A stretch of 64,000 bases of DNA from Thalassia testudinum (lineage: Eukaryota; Streptophyta; Magnoliopsida; Alismatales; Hydrocharitaceae): the NCBI GenBank assembly GCA_037157565.1, contig JAZHRO010000002.1:77426001-77490000 (forward strand). Direction: 5' to 3'. Positions 1 to 10,590 of the stretch are shown piece after piece. Both the position numbers and the translations under genes were made by a program. How positions within the stretch are numbered: the first letter of the stretch is position 1; each line of letters starts with the position of its first letter. A model generated the notes under the pieces. The model did not search any database, was not told the DNA's origin, and saw only the letters and a list, made by a program, of their open reading frames with translations.

Positions 1-846
1 TTCCTAATCACAGCAGTAGTGTGATTTATGTCTCAATTAGATCACTGGAAGGCTCCTGGGACTGGGCCGTAGCATCTGGATGTGCTAGCAGGGCTAGAGC
101 TAGTCCGAGCAAGGCAGATAGACCTGAGATGACAGCGGCGACAAGTGATGATGACAAGACCTAAAATGATGAACATGGGATCAAAATCCCCATTTAAATA
201 GTCCAGGAGGATCACCGAAGGACAACGAACGTGGTACCGATGTCCTTGTGGCATGGGAGTGCGAGTGGAGGGTGAGCGAAGTCAAAGAAGGTGTGCAGTG
301 GAGGGTGAGTTCAGCAGAGGTTTTGAGTGGGTAATCCCCTCAATTTCTTGAGGAGTTTGGGTGGGCATGTAATGGTGAAGCTTTTGGAGGTGGTGTGATG
401 GTGGTTGATGGCCTGTGGCATGCAGAAGGGTTCATCGGAGCATTGTCGGAGCGGAAGAAGATGGTGAGGGAGAGGATGTTTTGGCAATCGAACCTAAGAT
501 CTAAATGGAGGAAAATGAAGTAGAGAGAGGAAGGAAACTAAGGGATGCAAATTAATGGACGAAAGGGCAAGGGAGGTGCCAGCTTTGATTAGCTGGCGTC
601 AGAGAGGGTGAAGCCTCTGGTGGTGGAGTGGTGACGATGAGAGGGGTTTGGGGACTCTTGCTGTGGCTGGCAAGGAGTGGAGGAAGGCGAGGAAGATGGT
701 TTCGCTGCCTATAGTATGTGGCAAGGGGCAAGGAAGTCTGAGGGAGAGGAGTCACTGGAGCTGCGGTGGAGGTGGTCGGAGGGAGAAATCTTGTGAAGAG
801 TTGAGGCCAAACCAAGCTAAGGAGCAAGGAATTGCAACAGGGAAGC

Positions 847-853
847 TTTTATA
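847..853 (-). promoter_or_regulatory. Candidate TATA box of the left-edge LTR
   Basis: The reverse strand reads TATAAAA, the same distance from the LTR end as the TATA box of the related D-family LTR at 59374-59380. That matched spacing is the main support. Confidence 0.5.
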
Positions 854-1774
854 GAGCTCCTGAGTAAGCTCTGAACAGGAAAGAAGCTTGATTGAGCTTC
901 ATTAGGAATCAAGAAGAACCCAAGGAATCTATACATTTGCACGGCCTTTCTGTAGCAAATCAGAGCTCAAGATCCATCTCAATCTTTCCTTGTAGTGTGA
1001 ACACCAATCTCACTAATTTTGATGAGATTTGGTGGCGATCTGAATGGGATTTGAGGTGGTCAAAGTTGGCATGGAGATCAGTTGACCTCCAATGGCGATA
1101 GGGGCAAATTTGCAAGGAAGATGATAAAGTTAGGGACTAATATGCAAGGATTTTTGAAAGTTAGGGTCTTGTCTGAAAGAAATAGAGTTTAAATGGATTA
1201 TAATGCAAACTTGGTTAAGATGGATTCTAATTGGGCCTAAATTTTGGTACAAATATAATTTTGACCCAACAAATCTGATGGTGAAGTCAAATTTAAGTTT
1301 TTAGTAAGTTTGACTTGGCAATTTACGTAGAAACCCAAATTAGGGCAAAAATCTGACTCTGTTTAAGGTGAAAATAGGTTCAAATGATCAAATCAAGGAT
1401 ACCAAACCTTAAATAATATTTTTCTACAAATTTTATAAGGTTTAGATGAATTTTATTCTGATCAAAACCTCTGTAATTTAAGCAGGTTTGAAATTATGGT
1501 ATTGGATGCTATATTGATTCTTGAAATGCATGAAACCCTATTTCTGTCTATGTGGACCTACTTATTAGAATTTAATGCTCATTTTTCCTTAGATTAACCT
1601 CTGTCAAACCTCATGGTTACTCTTCTTTCATTATATGATGTTAAAAATGTAGAATTAACCCTGATTTAGTGTTCTTCTCTCAGAATGGATATGCATGGAG
1701 TTATGACACTTAGGCAACTATGTAAGAGCATTTGTCACTTAATCCTAACTAAATTAAGCTAGTTATGGCTCCTG

Positions 1775-1779
1775 ATGGT
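1775..1779. repeat. Target-site duplication ATGGT of element A (left copy)
   Basis: ATGGT directly precedes the TG of element A's left LTR and recurs at 12644-12648 directly after the CA of its right LTR. A perfect 5-bp duplication is usual for Ty3/gypsy insertion and fixes both ends of A. Confidence 0.9.
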
Positions 1780-4519
1780 TGATAAGATGATTTTCTCTTT
1801 CGAATAATGTATTAAGATGATTTATCGTTGTAGGATCAACGTGGTGGAAAATTGCTTAACAAAATAATTAAAATTAAAATTAAACCACTGGCAGAAGAGC
1901 GGGTCGTGTCCACAGGGAGGCAATGACATAATAAAGTCTCAATTATTTCATATTAGTTCAATCAAGTGTGAAATCCATAGTCAAATCTGACATGAAATGC
2001 GACGGAACGAAGATGCACAATAACTCAAAAATGTAAAGGTAGATGTGTAATTTTTCCTCACTGAAATATTCAATAAATATGTGATGAATTTATGTAATTT
2101 CCAATTGACATGCATTAGAGAAAATTTATGCACATCTTAATCCAAAACCAATGTCAAACAATGTGAATCACAAATTCCATGCAATTGTAAGAAAGCTTAA
2201 GTATGAAGTCGCAATTTCACCATAATAAAATAATCATAAATTAAAATTCATTTTTCCTGGAAATGGCATGAAATGTAATTATTAATTAGAATGAAAGTAG
2301 AGGATTCTACCTCTCTCCTCCTCGCGATCGGGAGAGAGGCTCATTTGAGGAGCTACTCCTACAAGAGGTTGGCTGAAGCGAGGCCTTCGTGGTAGTGGCA
2401 GTGGCGCATCGTGAGATGGCCGGAGCCGGCCTGCTGGAGGAAAGGAGTGGCGGCGGTGGAGGAGCCTAATACTGGCCACGCATGCTGCAGGCGCAAGGAG
2501 AGTAGCGCGCGGGCACTGCAAGTGCTGCAGACACATGCGGAGCATGGGCACGTGGCCTCTGCAGGGCACACAGGTGCGCACAGGCGTGCTGATGGAGCCA
2601 ACTGCAGGTGCTGGGGGGAGGCACTGGAGCGTGGCACGTGGAGGCGTGGCTCTGCAGGCCGCAAGGGGTGCGCGGGAGTGGGTGCTGGAGTGCGAGCTGC
2701 TGGCATGCAGGCGTAAAGGTGCATGGAGCGCACGCTGTGGGCGAGCGGAGGTGCGGAAGTGCAGGGGCACTGGAGGTTGTTGAGAAGGCGAGGAGGCCCT
2801 GGAATGTTAGCTGGGCTGGAGGCGTGTGGTGGGTCTGATGGAGCAGGAGGGGGTTGCTAACGCGTGCACTGGCTGAGGTGACGGTGTTAGGGTGAGAGCA
2901 CGCGTGCGCAGGGGGCTGGTGAGGGTGCTAATGGGCCCACAGGCATGGGCGGTGGTCTTGTTGGTGTCGCTGCAGGTGCTGCAGAGGGTGCTACAGATGA
3001 TGGCGCGGGTGGTGTTGGCGTGCACGGGCAGATGGCACACAGTGTTGGCGTGTGCGTTGGAGGTGGATGCGCTGGATAGGGCTGAAGGTGGCTGCGGTGA
3101 GGAGCGGGCAGGTGCGTGCAGCAGCTGGGAGCTACGCGTGGAAGTGGCAAGGTTTTTTTGGGTTCTTTTTGGTGGAGTGGTGGAAAAATAGAGGATGGGG
3201 AAGAAAATGGAGGTGGATGCTGGTGATGGTAGTGAAGATGGTAGCATGAATGCCTGTGTGTGCTTATGGTGGAGCAGCATGCATTCACGGTGGTGTGAGC
3301 AAGCTCCGAATGGCAGTGCGGCCTGTCACACCACACGCCCACGGTGGTGGAGGCTTGCCGCCACAGTTGAGGCTGGTGTTGATGGAGTGGATGAGAGTAG
3401 TGCACTCTCTGCACAGTGATGAATAGGGGTGGGGGCCTCCTTCTCAATGGCAGCTCTCCCTTCTCCTTTTGTAGCCACGGCCACACTGATTTCAAATTCA
3501 AAATGCCGCAGCATGAATGTGATGCGTAGGAGGAGGCGGAGTCTGACAGCGATTTCACGCGGTTTGTTAAAATACGTCGTTGTAACGCGTAAATCCGCTT
3601 TCGCTTTTAAAATTTATATCCTAGATAGGGAAGTATCTAGGGTCGTCCAAGGAGGCAATATGGTTGCAAAATTGATTCTCTTACTTGGAATAAATCTCTA
3701 CTTTCTTTTTTGGTAATTTTCAATATACCATTTTTTTTATTTTTTAAACTAAGGCATCATGCGAACTAATGGCGGGAAAAGTGTTTACACTTCCAATTAA
3801 GTAAACAACTCTAAAGTAGCAAGTAGAGCCTCTCCCTAAGCTCACTCTAGGCAAGTGGAAACCTAGAATAATTAGGGAGAGGAAGTGAAGAATGCTGAAA
3901 ATAAGCAAATAGAAATGCAAACAAGATATGCGAAGAAGGCAACTAGATAATTGATAAAGTGTTTAACAAAAATGCCTAGTAGAGGAATGCTTCTACTACT
4001 AGATAATTGAAGTAAAAGAAAACACAAATCCTCTAAATAGATGGTGAAGAAGAGGGCTTCTTGCTCCAAGGTTGGTGGCTCCCAAGCTTGAAAAGAATCC
4101 TTCAACTCCTTCCTTGCAGAACTCCGCCAAGGTGATGACCTCCAAGGCAAGCCCTAAGGGGGCGTGCCCTAAGTTTCTCTCCAAGGGTGGACGTCCACCC
4201 TAAGCTTTTCTCCTTTTCCTGGCCGTCCTCCTTGAAGTGGGAGAGTCCTCCTCCTTGGCGTGGCCCAAGTTGAAGAGAGTGGGGAGAAGAAGGCACCAAA
4301 AGGGATGGTGGTGTGCCCCTTTAATCTCCTTCTCTACTCCTTCTCCTTGGGCGTAGGTATAGGTGGATGTAGGTAGAAAATACACTAAGGGAGGATGCCC
4401 AAAAATGGTGGTAGGTGGTGGCTTTTTATAGAATAGGAGGGGGGCTATGGTGACCTTTGAAATGGATGGCCAAGATGAGTTGATGGAGGTGGTTGGAGAT
4501 CCCATGGCCAAGGAGAGTT

Positions 4520-4802
4520 GGCGCCACCTTAAAGGGCACCAAGGGGTAGTTATGGGTGTTGACACCCTTTGGTGTTGGCGCCAAAATGGGCATTCTAGAA
4601 GGTCATTAGGTGGCGCCACCTTAAGGTTCTAGAAGGGGGGGTATGTGGATGGCTAGGATGGCTTATGTGGGTAGGTGTAGGGTGGATTTAAGGGGCTGAA
4701 AGTGGCGCCAATATAGAGGTGGTTAGGGGTGGTTTTTGGCGCCAACTTGAAGTGTCTTTTGGTGGAGATAATGGGGTGAAGGGATGGCTAGGAGGTGGCG
4801 CC
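4520..4802. repeat. Cluster of six GGCGCC palindromes
   Basis: GGCGCC occurs at 4520, 4577, 4612, 4704, 4738 and 4797, mostly inside TTGGCGCCAA or GTGGCGCCAC. The setting is a G-rich stretch of the solo LTR near its probable promoter. Function is unknown. Confidence 0.7.
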
Positions 4803-4889
4803 AACTTGAGTAGAGTAGCTAGCTTAGGTAGGCTTGAGTTGGTGGAGCTAGCTAGGGTTGATTTTGGAGGTAATGAATGGCCAAGGAGC

Positions 4890-5575
4890 TGGTTGTTAGC
4901 TATGCTAAGCTAAGCTAAGATAAGCTAAGCTAGCTTAGCTAAAGGTGGAGTGGAGGAGAAGGTGTTGGAGCTAGGGTTTGGAGGAAGGAGCTGAGGAGGA
5001 GAGTCTGGAGCTGGAGCTGGAGCTGGCTGCTACTGAAGAGGCTGGCATGGGGCTACTCTAGCTGGCTTAGCTTGCTAGTTCTTTGCTAGCTACTAAGCCA
5101 AGCTAAAGTGAGCTAGCTTCTACCAAAATGAGCTGAGGTGAGCTAGGTCTGGTGCTCTTGGGGAGAATCAAGCTGGTTGAGGTAGCTAAGGTAGCTTAGC
5201 TCAACTGAGTTGAGCTAAGCTGAGTCCCCGGGAGCTGGACTTGAGCTTCCTGAGCTGAGATGAATTCTTCTTCAGCTGGCTGGAGTTGAGTGGAGCTGAA
5301 TGTAGTTGGATCTGAGCTGGGGTGAACTCCTGTCAACTCAGCTGAGCTAGCTAGAGCTCCCTGTGAACTAGTGGGAGCTGAGATGAGCTAGACTCAGCTA
5401 AGTTGAGCTGGATCTGAGCTGACTTGAGCTAGGGTGAGCTAAGGTGAACTCTCTTGAGCTGTCATCCACTGAGATTAGCTGAATGGAGCTGGGATGAGCT
5501 AACCCTAGTTCAAGTAAGCTAGGTTCCAGCTATGGTGAGCTGGATCAAGCTGGGTTCCAACTAGGTTGGGCTTCT
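4890..5575. repeat. Degenerate GAGCT/AGCTNAGCT array in the solo LTR
   Basis: About 690 bp are dominated by GAGCT, AGCT and variants such as TGAGCTAGG and TGAGCTAAG at irregular spacing. It does not resolve into one fixed-length tandem unit by eye. It probably arose by slippage inside the LTR. Confidence 0.8.
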
Positions 5576-5853
5576 CCTTCACCAATTGCCTTCTTGAGTG
5601 CTAGGGTTTTAGGGATCTGTGAATCTGTACATCCCTAACACTCACAAAAACACATTAAAACAACAATAAAAAATGCAATGCATGCCTATCCTAATTTATG
5701 CCTAAATGCAGCCCAAAAACCCGTTTGCGGAGAAAAATCCTAAGAGCTAGGTTAGTTTTAAAGCATAAAAATGATGATAAACTGGTGTTTATCAGAGTCG
5801 GAGGAGTTACCTGTGCAAGGACAGAAAGAATAAAAGAATAAAATAATTAGGGT

Positions 5854-5861
5854 TATTTATA
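5854..5861 (-). promoter_or_regulatory. TATA-like box of element A, 3' LTR copy
   Basis: The reverse strand reads TATAAATA. The equivalent site in the right (5') LTR, which would drive the element, is at 12416-12423. Confidence 0.45.
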
Positions 5862-6082
5862 CATAACACCTTTACTTCTATGTTAATTAAAATAGTGCAT
5901 CTAATTAATTAACTAATTAAATGTATGCAACCCTAGGTTAATTCTAAATGCATGAATTATGTACTTAAGCTAAAAATATGAATTAATTTATTTACATCCT
6001 AATGTATGCTACCTAAATGTTAAAATTAATTTAATGTCTAGACATTTAGATACTTAAATAGCCTACAAATACGGGCTAATCA

Positions 6083-6117
6083 AATACCCCCATGCCTAGT
6101 TTTTGCTAGTCCCTAGC
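6083..6117 (-). promoter_or_regulatory. Terminal polypurine tract of element A with adjacent hairpin
   Basis: On the minus strand, GGCATGGGGGTA abuts the 3' LTR. Just upstream is a short perfect hairpin, GCTAG-GGA-CTAGC (6105-6117). The tract would prime plus-strand DNA synthesis. The same hairpin-plus-tract arrangement recurs in C, D and, with one mismatch, H. Confidence 0.8.
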
Positions 6118-7283
6118 AAATTCGAGCAAAACCTAGCACTATAAATAAACTAGCCAACCCAATCGGTCTTTCTTTAGAAACATATTAAGTTCAGACTTTA
6201 GACCTAAGGTTCCCAAGTAGTTGCTAAGTTACAAACTAGGTTGGCTAAAGACAAGTTGCAGGCACAAGTTTCCCTGATTTCTGACTCTACCCTAAGGTTT
6301 ATTGATCCCTGAGATTAAAGCATCTGTGCATGTGCGTTGGTCTGAGTTATTTGAGTTAAAGGAAAAAGGATTTTTTTTTGAATAATATATATATATATTT
6401 TGTTTGATTCCTCTAAGTCTAACCTCGGATCAGCTATCAACACAGTTTGTGTCGGATTCATTGTCCCCATCACCGTACCTCGAAGGGTGCTTGGCTTTCG
6501 ATGCTTCAAGATAACACCACCCATAGCGACCCCAAGAACTCTTGGGAATCGACACTTCAAGATAGTATCACCCATGGATTTCTTAAGCGAATTCAGGCCT
6601 GTGGCAATCAACACTTTGAGATAGGACCGCCCATGGTACTTGAACCGTACAATGCACTTACATGCCCCCAGTAGAATGGATATCCTAAGAGACAAGCACC
6701 GAGGAGGTAATATGTTATCATCGCATCCTCAAGGTGAGTATATACTCCACCTCTCTTGTGGCAGGAACTCTTCCAATCAAATTTTGTTTTCAAGCCTCTC
6801 CTAAGTCAAAACTAAGAGAACTAAATTTCTTTTAAGAAAGGAATTAAGGTGATCACTTACTTACACAAGACCAAGTGTGTGAAATTTGGATGCTTGGGTT
6901 ACAAGGACCCGTAAACCAAAAGGTAGAACATGACTCCAGGTACTACCCCAACCTTTTAACTCAATCCCTAGCTTTCCTTCCTCAACCTCATGAGGAATGG
7001 TCCGCAACTTAACTCCTACTTAAGTTTTTAAGTCCACAAAGGACCCTAAAGGTCTAAAGCTAGTAGCTCACTTAGCTTCTAAAGTTCGACCCTAGAACCA
7101 ACTTAGTCTCACCTAGAGTTCTGATTTGCTTAAGATGCAGGACTAGCCAGTTAAGCTCAATAATTACAAAATATTTTTTTCTTTGTTCTCCCTTTTTTTT
7201 TTAATGCAAATGTATGCAATGTGGAATGCTTTAACTAAATGCATGAATGCACTATGTATAAATGCTATGTTTATCCCCAAGTA
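6118..7283 (-). other. 3' untranslated region of element A
   Basis: This is noncoding on the element's strand. It resembles the corresponding region of D (60350-61590), including the three-copy repeat at 6489-6636 and a conserved block at about 6655-6715 that matches 60930-60985. Short frames here are broken and featureless. Confidence 0.7.
6489..6636 (-). repeat. Three-copy 3' UTR repeat of element A (shared with D)
   Basis: Three imperfect units of about 38 bp start near 6489, 6540 and 6598. On the plus strand each ends in a CCCATGG-type box. Element D has the same three units at 60761, 60811 and 60870, so spacing is about 51 and 58 bp against 50 and 59 bp. Surrounding coding content differs completely between the elements. 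Confidence 0.75.
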
Positions 7284-7324
7284 CACCCCCCATGTCTAAA
7301 ATCTAAAATGTCCCCATTGCATTG
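7284..7324 (-). promoter_or_regulatory. Internal polypurine-tract motif of element A
   Basis: The minus strand carries CAATGGGGACATT followed about 15 nt later by GACATGGGGGGTG. Versions of this two-part motif occur at the end of pol in C, D and H. In A it lies about 160 bp after the stop codon of the orphan gene. Confidence 0.65.
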
Positions 7325-7482
7325 AAGGATATTACCTGGGTCAGAGATGGGTTGCCCTTCTTTTGTTAGTAGCTGAGTAGCCAAAGAACCTGCAAATCAG
7401 GTTCAAGGATTGCAGAAATAGGCCCTAAAAATGAGCAAAGTAATGCTGGCCTAGAAAATAGGTAACCTAGGATGTTGGCGAG

Positions 7483-9294
7483 CTAATGATGAATCCCAAT
7501 AGCAAATGCTCGCCCAACTAAGATGGGAATGAAATCTTCCCAGGTCACCAGAAGAGGTTCTAAAGGATAAACTGGCATAACATCCTCCAAAGGGGTAGGG
7601 GGAGGATGACAAGGATCCTCCAAAAGGAATGGGGAAGGAATGGTGCAGAGATAAACCCCCAGGGCAATGGACTGACTAAAGAAATCATCAATCCATATCC
7701 GATACTCCATTACAAGAAATATTGGTCTGTTAAGCCCCCTCGTCAGAACAAAAGTGAGCAAATCTCTAAGGCAAGGATCGTCTAGGGTGTCCAAGTTTCG
7801 ATGTTGTGGGATGGCCATAAGATCTAGGTTGGGTTTAATCAGCTCGGTGTCCATCCCTAACAATCTTTCCAAATCCTCAATTACATCCCTAGCATTCCTT
7901 GCACTATCACAAGTATCTTCCTGCACTTCATCAGGAGTCAAAATTTCGCCTTTAGACATAAGCAAATCAGAGGGTGTCTTCGAAACAAATGAAGGTAGGT
8001 TGGAAGTAACAGATCTAGGGATTATCTTATCAATGTCATCTCCGGGTTCTTGTTCTTTACTCAAATCTTCCCTGGAGTCTATATGTGAATCCACATAAAT
8101 CTTAGAAGTTGCATCCAAATTTTCCATCATTTCATCATGAAGAGAAATATCATCAATGGGTGTGCTGAGGAAACCTAATTTGGTCAAATTTATGACATCC
8201 TCAAGGGCTAACTCTTCAAATAAGACATAATCACCCTTAGTGTCACTCCAAATCTTGAATGTAGGTTCCTCATATAATTCGTCTTTCTCCTCATCATATG
8301 ATTCATCATATACCCGAGGTCTAGAATCATTTAATATCTCAGCAGATCCACTGGGGTACTCTATCTGAGGTAAATGGTTTACACTGGTAACATCGGACTC
8401 CTCAGATAGGTCAATTTCTTCAGGGTTAGGTTCCCTAAGGGTGGGCTTGAGTTTCATCTCATGATCAGAAACGAGGGCAGGATTAACAACTTGACTTCGT
8501 CCCACTTCATCAAATGTCACGAAAATACTATCATTTGGGTCGAGGTCATCCAATGGTACCATCATTCCCTTCTTTTGACTCCAATATAATTCAGGTGGAT
8601 ACTCAACCTTATCATCATCTTCCTCGGGTTGCCACCTTTCTTCATCCAATGCATAGCTACTTTCATATGTATCTTCCTCCCACTTAAGGCATGGTTCTCT
8701 CAAGGAAGTGTCATCTAATGGGGAGGTTTCAAAATTGATCCTCGAAAAGTAGCTATTCTCCCTTACATAATCTCCAAAATTTCCCTCCAACTTAAAGTGT
8801 AGCTCTCCCACGAGAGATGCATCAATTGTAGATGGGTGTACATCATCCTCAATAGGGTAGATTGGGTGGCTAATTTCATCTCTTTCTTGTTGTCTTGCTC
8901 TCAAAGATTCTCCTAACAATTCAATCATTTTGTCTTGCATTTTCTGTATTTCCATCTTCAAGGAGGAGAGGTCATTTCTATCATGAGAGAAGTCAGCCTC
9001 AGGCTTATAGTACCCAGGAGTGTCTGTCCAACCATTATAATTATTCAAGGAGTGTGGGTTGGGTATTTCTATGGTGTGTGGGATATTGGGCAAAGCAAAT
9101 CCTGCTCCTAGGTTCTGCTCACTGATTTGGGGCTTAACCAGGCCAATACTTTTATAATATGAGTAAAATGGATCCCAATGATTGTCATTATGTCCAACAA
9201 AGGATGGACCATCTTGGTGTATGGAATCGAAGAGTGCAGAGTGGGGGTAAGGGTGTGGGCAAGATGTGAAAGGATGAAAATCAATGTGGTCCAT
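7483..9294 (-). CDS. Uncharacterised 603-aa acidic protein, the only gene of non-autonomous element A
   Basis: An ATG at 9294 opens 603 uninterrupted codons ending in TAG. I recognise no family. The first 100 residues are rich in His, Pro, Tyr and Asn. Residues about 108-140 look like a coiled coil (SLKMEIQKMQDKMIELLGES and following). The middle is strongly acidic. Residues 237-260 and 348-371 resemble each other, with a shared WSxxKG core followed by an acidic Leu-rich segment, suggesting an internal duplication. There is no zinc knuckle, protease DSG/DTG, YxDD-type motif or integrase motif. The gene occupies the position normally held by gag-pol, about 1.3 kb after the primer-binding site. 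It is lesion-free while every recognised pol gene in the window is broken. It could be a diverged gag-like protein or a captured host sequence. Confidence 0.75.
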   Translation of the reverse strand: MDHIDFHPFTSCPHPYPHSALFDSIHQDGPSFVGHNDNHWDPFYSYYKSIGLVKPQISEQNLGAGFALPNIPHTIEIPNPHSLNNYNGWTDTPGYYKPEADFSHDRNDLSSLKMEIQKMQDKMIELLGESLRARQQERDEISHPIYPIEDDVHPSTIDASLVGELHFKLEGNFGDYVRENSYFSRINFETSPLDDTSLREPCLKWEEDTYESSYALDEERWQPEEDDDKVEYPPELYWSQKKGMMVPLDDLDPNDSIFVTFDEVGRSQVVNPALVSDHEMKLKPTLREPNPEEIDLSEESDVTSVNHLPQIEYPSGSAEILNDSRPRVYDESYDEEKDELYEEPTFKIWSDTKGDYVLFEELALEDVINLTKLGFLSTPIDDISLHDEMMENLDATSKIYVDSHIDSREDLSKEQEPGDDIDKIIPRSVTSNLPSFVSKTPSDLLMSKGEILTPDEVQEDTCDSARNARDVIEDLERLLGMDTELIKPNLDLMAIPQHRNLDTLDDPCLRDLLTFVLTRGLNRPIFLVMEYRIWIDDFFSQSIALGVYLCTIPSPFLLEDPCHPPPTPLEDVMPVYPLEPLLVTWEDFIPILVGRAFAIGIHH

Positions 9295-10570
9295 TCTAAC
9301 TCACACCTCAATCAGAATTCCCCAAGCAAAACACAATTCAAAAAGGATTTTTTAAGTCTTTCCCAATTTAGGCTTTTGTTTTTAAGTCAGATTGTAAGTG
9401 ACAATACAATTTGTTCAATCAATTTACGCACTTATTGTCGACCTACGACTCGCCTAAGAAGACCTAGTTGGAGCTTAGGTGTTCTTCCCTAAATCTCAAA
9501 TGGTAGAGCAACTCCAAAGACGGAAGATCGAGGGATGCAAGTAGGCCTAAGCCTTCCTTTGAAGCTATGCTTTCGCGGTGATTCTCAGCTAGCCCCAAAA
9601 ATCTGTGATAGGGTATCCCCCTCTTTGGAGTTACAAAACCTTTGATCTCAAGTTCTAAACACTTTAGAATCCAACGATAGGAGGGCTCTTGTCCTAGTAT
9701 TTCCAAACCTAAGGAGTGTCTAAAAGCGTGCCATGGTGAAAGAGATATAAGTGTGTATACACCGCAAAAGATTTTGAATTTTAAATCACATGCCAAGTTT
9801 GAAAATCAAATCCTTGGTTTTCAAAATGTCCTTTTTCTAGAAAATATGTGACCACTTGTTAGATCTATTCAATACAGATTAGGTGGTCTTGAAATTAGTC
9901 CCAAATACATTTGCATGATAGGTAGAAATGTAAAGTTATAAGTGTATACCTGATTCTAGCACTCTTCATGCAATATGCAAGACAAGAATTAAATTTAGAT
10001 GCTACTCATTTAGTCCTAAATGATTTGACCTAAGGGCAAGTAGCTTCTAGTAGGTAGCTTATGTTTTTTTTATTTTAGTTTTTTTTTAGCTACTTATGCA
10101 CAAGCAAATTAAAGGTAAATAATCCACAAAATAAATTAAAAACCTAAATCTAAAGAAAAGGGAACAGGCTCCCAAAAATTACCCAACACGGGCCTAAAAA
10201 AAATCGAGGAACAAAGCCCTCAACTATACCCCAGAATAAGTGTTTCAAACCAAATGTGCAATGAAAAATTAAGTCTAAAGTCTTAATTCTACTCTAATCA
10301 AATTAGCGACTAAATGTGCAGAGATGATCATTGCATCCTCGTCCTTCTCCTCCTAGTGATCTAGTTCATTGCAAGGTATCTTGAACAATTTCTCCTCTGG
10401 CAACGTCAAGGGTTGCCTCTCACGATGGCTAGTGTGATTGCGAGTCGTAGAATGTGTGTCGCAGATCGTTGCACTCGCATCAAAAAAAAAAATCCAGAGT
10501 TAAATATAATTCAAAATTTAAATCAATGTGAACAAATGGATGAATGAATGCGATTTAATTAAGCTTGTTG
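9295..10570 (-). other. 5' leader of element A
   Basis: About 1.3 kb lie between the primer-binding site and the orphan gene. I see no domain. The region is AT-rich, with T-runs near 10060-10090 and an A-run at 10482-10490. Confidence 0.6.
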
Positions 10571-10590
10571 CCTCCCTTACAACGGCACCA
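10571..10590 (-). promoter_or_regulatory. Primer-binding site of element A (Asp-tRNA type, degenerate)
   Basis: Two bases inside the right LTR the minus strand reads TGGTGCCGTTGTAAGGGAGG. It resembles the TGGCGCCGTTG-type site, complementary to a tRNA 3' end, known from Athila elements. It fixes the minus orientation of A. Confidence 0.75.

Larger units (their letters stand above)
1..1779 (-). mobile_element. Partial LTR of an Athila-like Ty3/gypsy element (D family), cut by the window edge
   Basis: This stretch aligns with the LTR of element D further right (about 58500-60300). Shared text includes the passages around 1230-1360 and 59760-59880 and the phrase CTAGTTATGGCTC near both right ends. 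A reverse-strand TATA box lies about 940 bp from the right end in both copies. The LTR is interrupted at 1779 by element A and its last 10 bases, ending in CA, resume at 12649-12658. No polypurine tract follows 12658, so it is either a solo LTR or the 5' LTR of a minus-strand element lying to the left. Short frames in it have no recognisable domain. Confidence 0.75.
3544..5794 (-). mobile_element. Solo LTR inserted in the left LTR of element A
   Basis: This 2251-bp block is absent from the partner LTR, where the flanks are joined near 12360. It starts TGACAGCG, ends GTTTATCA, and is flanked by GAGTC at 3539-3543 and 5795-5799. No coding domain lies inside, so it is a solo LTR. A reverse-strand TATAAAA at about 4424-4430 and a U5-like motif at 3641-3656 (as in the Athila-like LTRs here) suggest minus orientation. 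Its right end is a perfect hairpin, TGATAAAC-TGGT-GTTTATCA (5775-5794). Confidence 0.85.
1780..6082 (-). repeat. 3' LTR of element A, split by a solo LTR
   Basis: The LTR runs from TGATAAGATG to GGGCTAATCA and matches 10593-12643 along its length. After removing the insertion and one duplication copy (2256 bp) it is about 2047 bp, against 2051 bp for its partner. It includes a GC-rich block at about 2300-3540, AT-rich flanks and a U5 motif at 1902-1921. A reverse-strand TATA-like TATAAATA is at 5854-5861. Confidence 0.88.

Noticed and set aside
2411..3419. Plus-strand frames over the GC-rich block of A's left LTR
   Set aside because: They are antisense to the element, rich in Gly/Arg/Trp from GC-rich repeats and poorly kept between the two LTR copies.
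3544..5794. Helitron or DNA transposon identity for the 2251-bp insertion
   Set aside because: It has a terminal hairpin, but also TG/CA ends and a 5-bp duplication and not the TC...CTRR ends with an AT target, so a solo LTR fits better.
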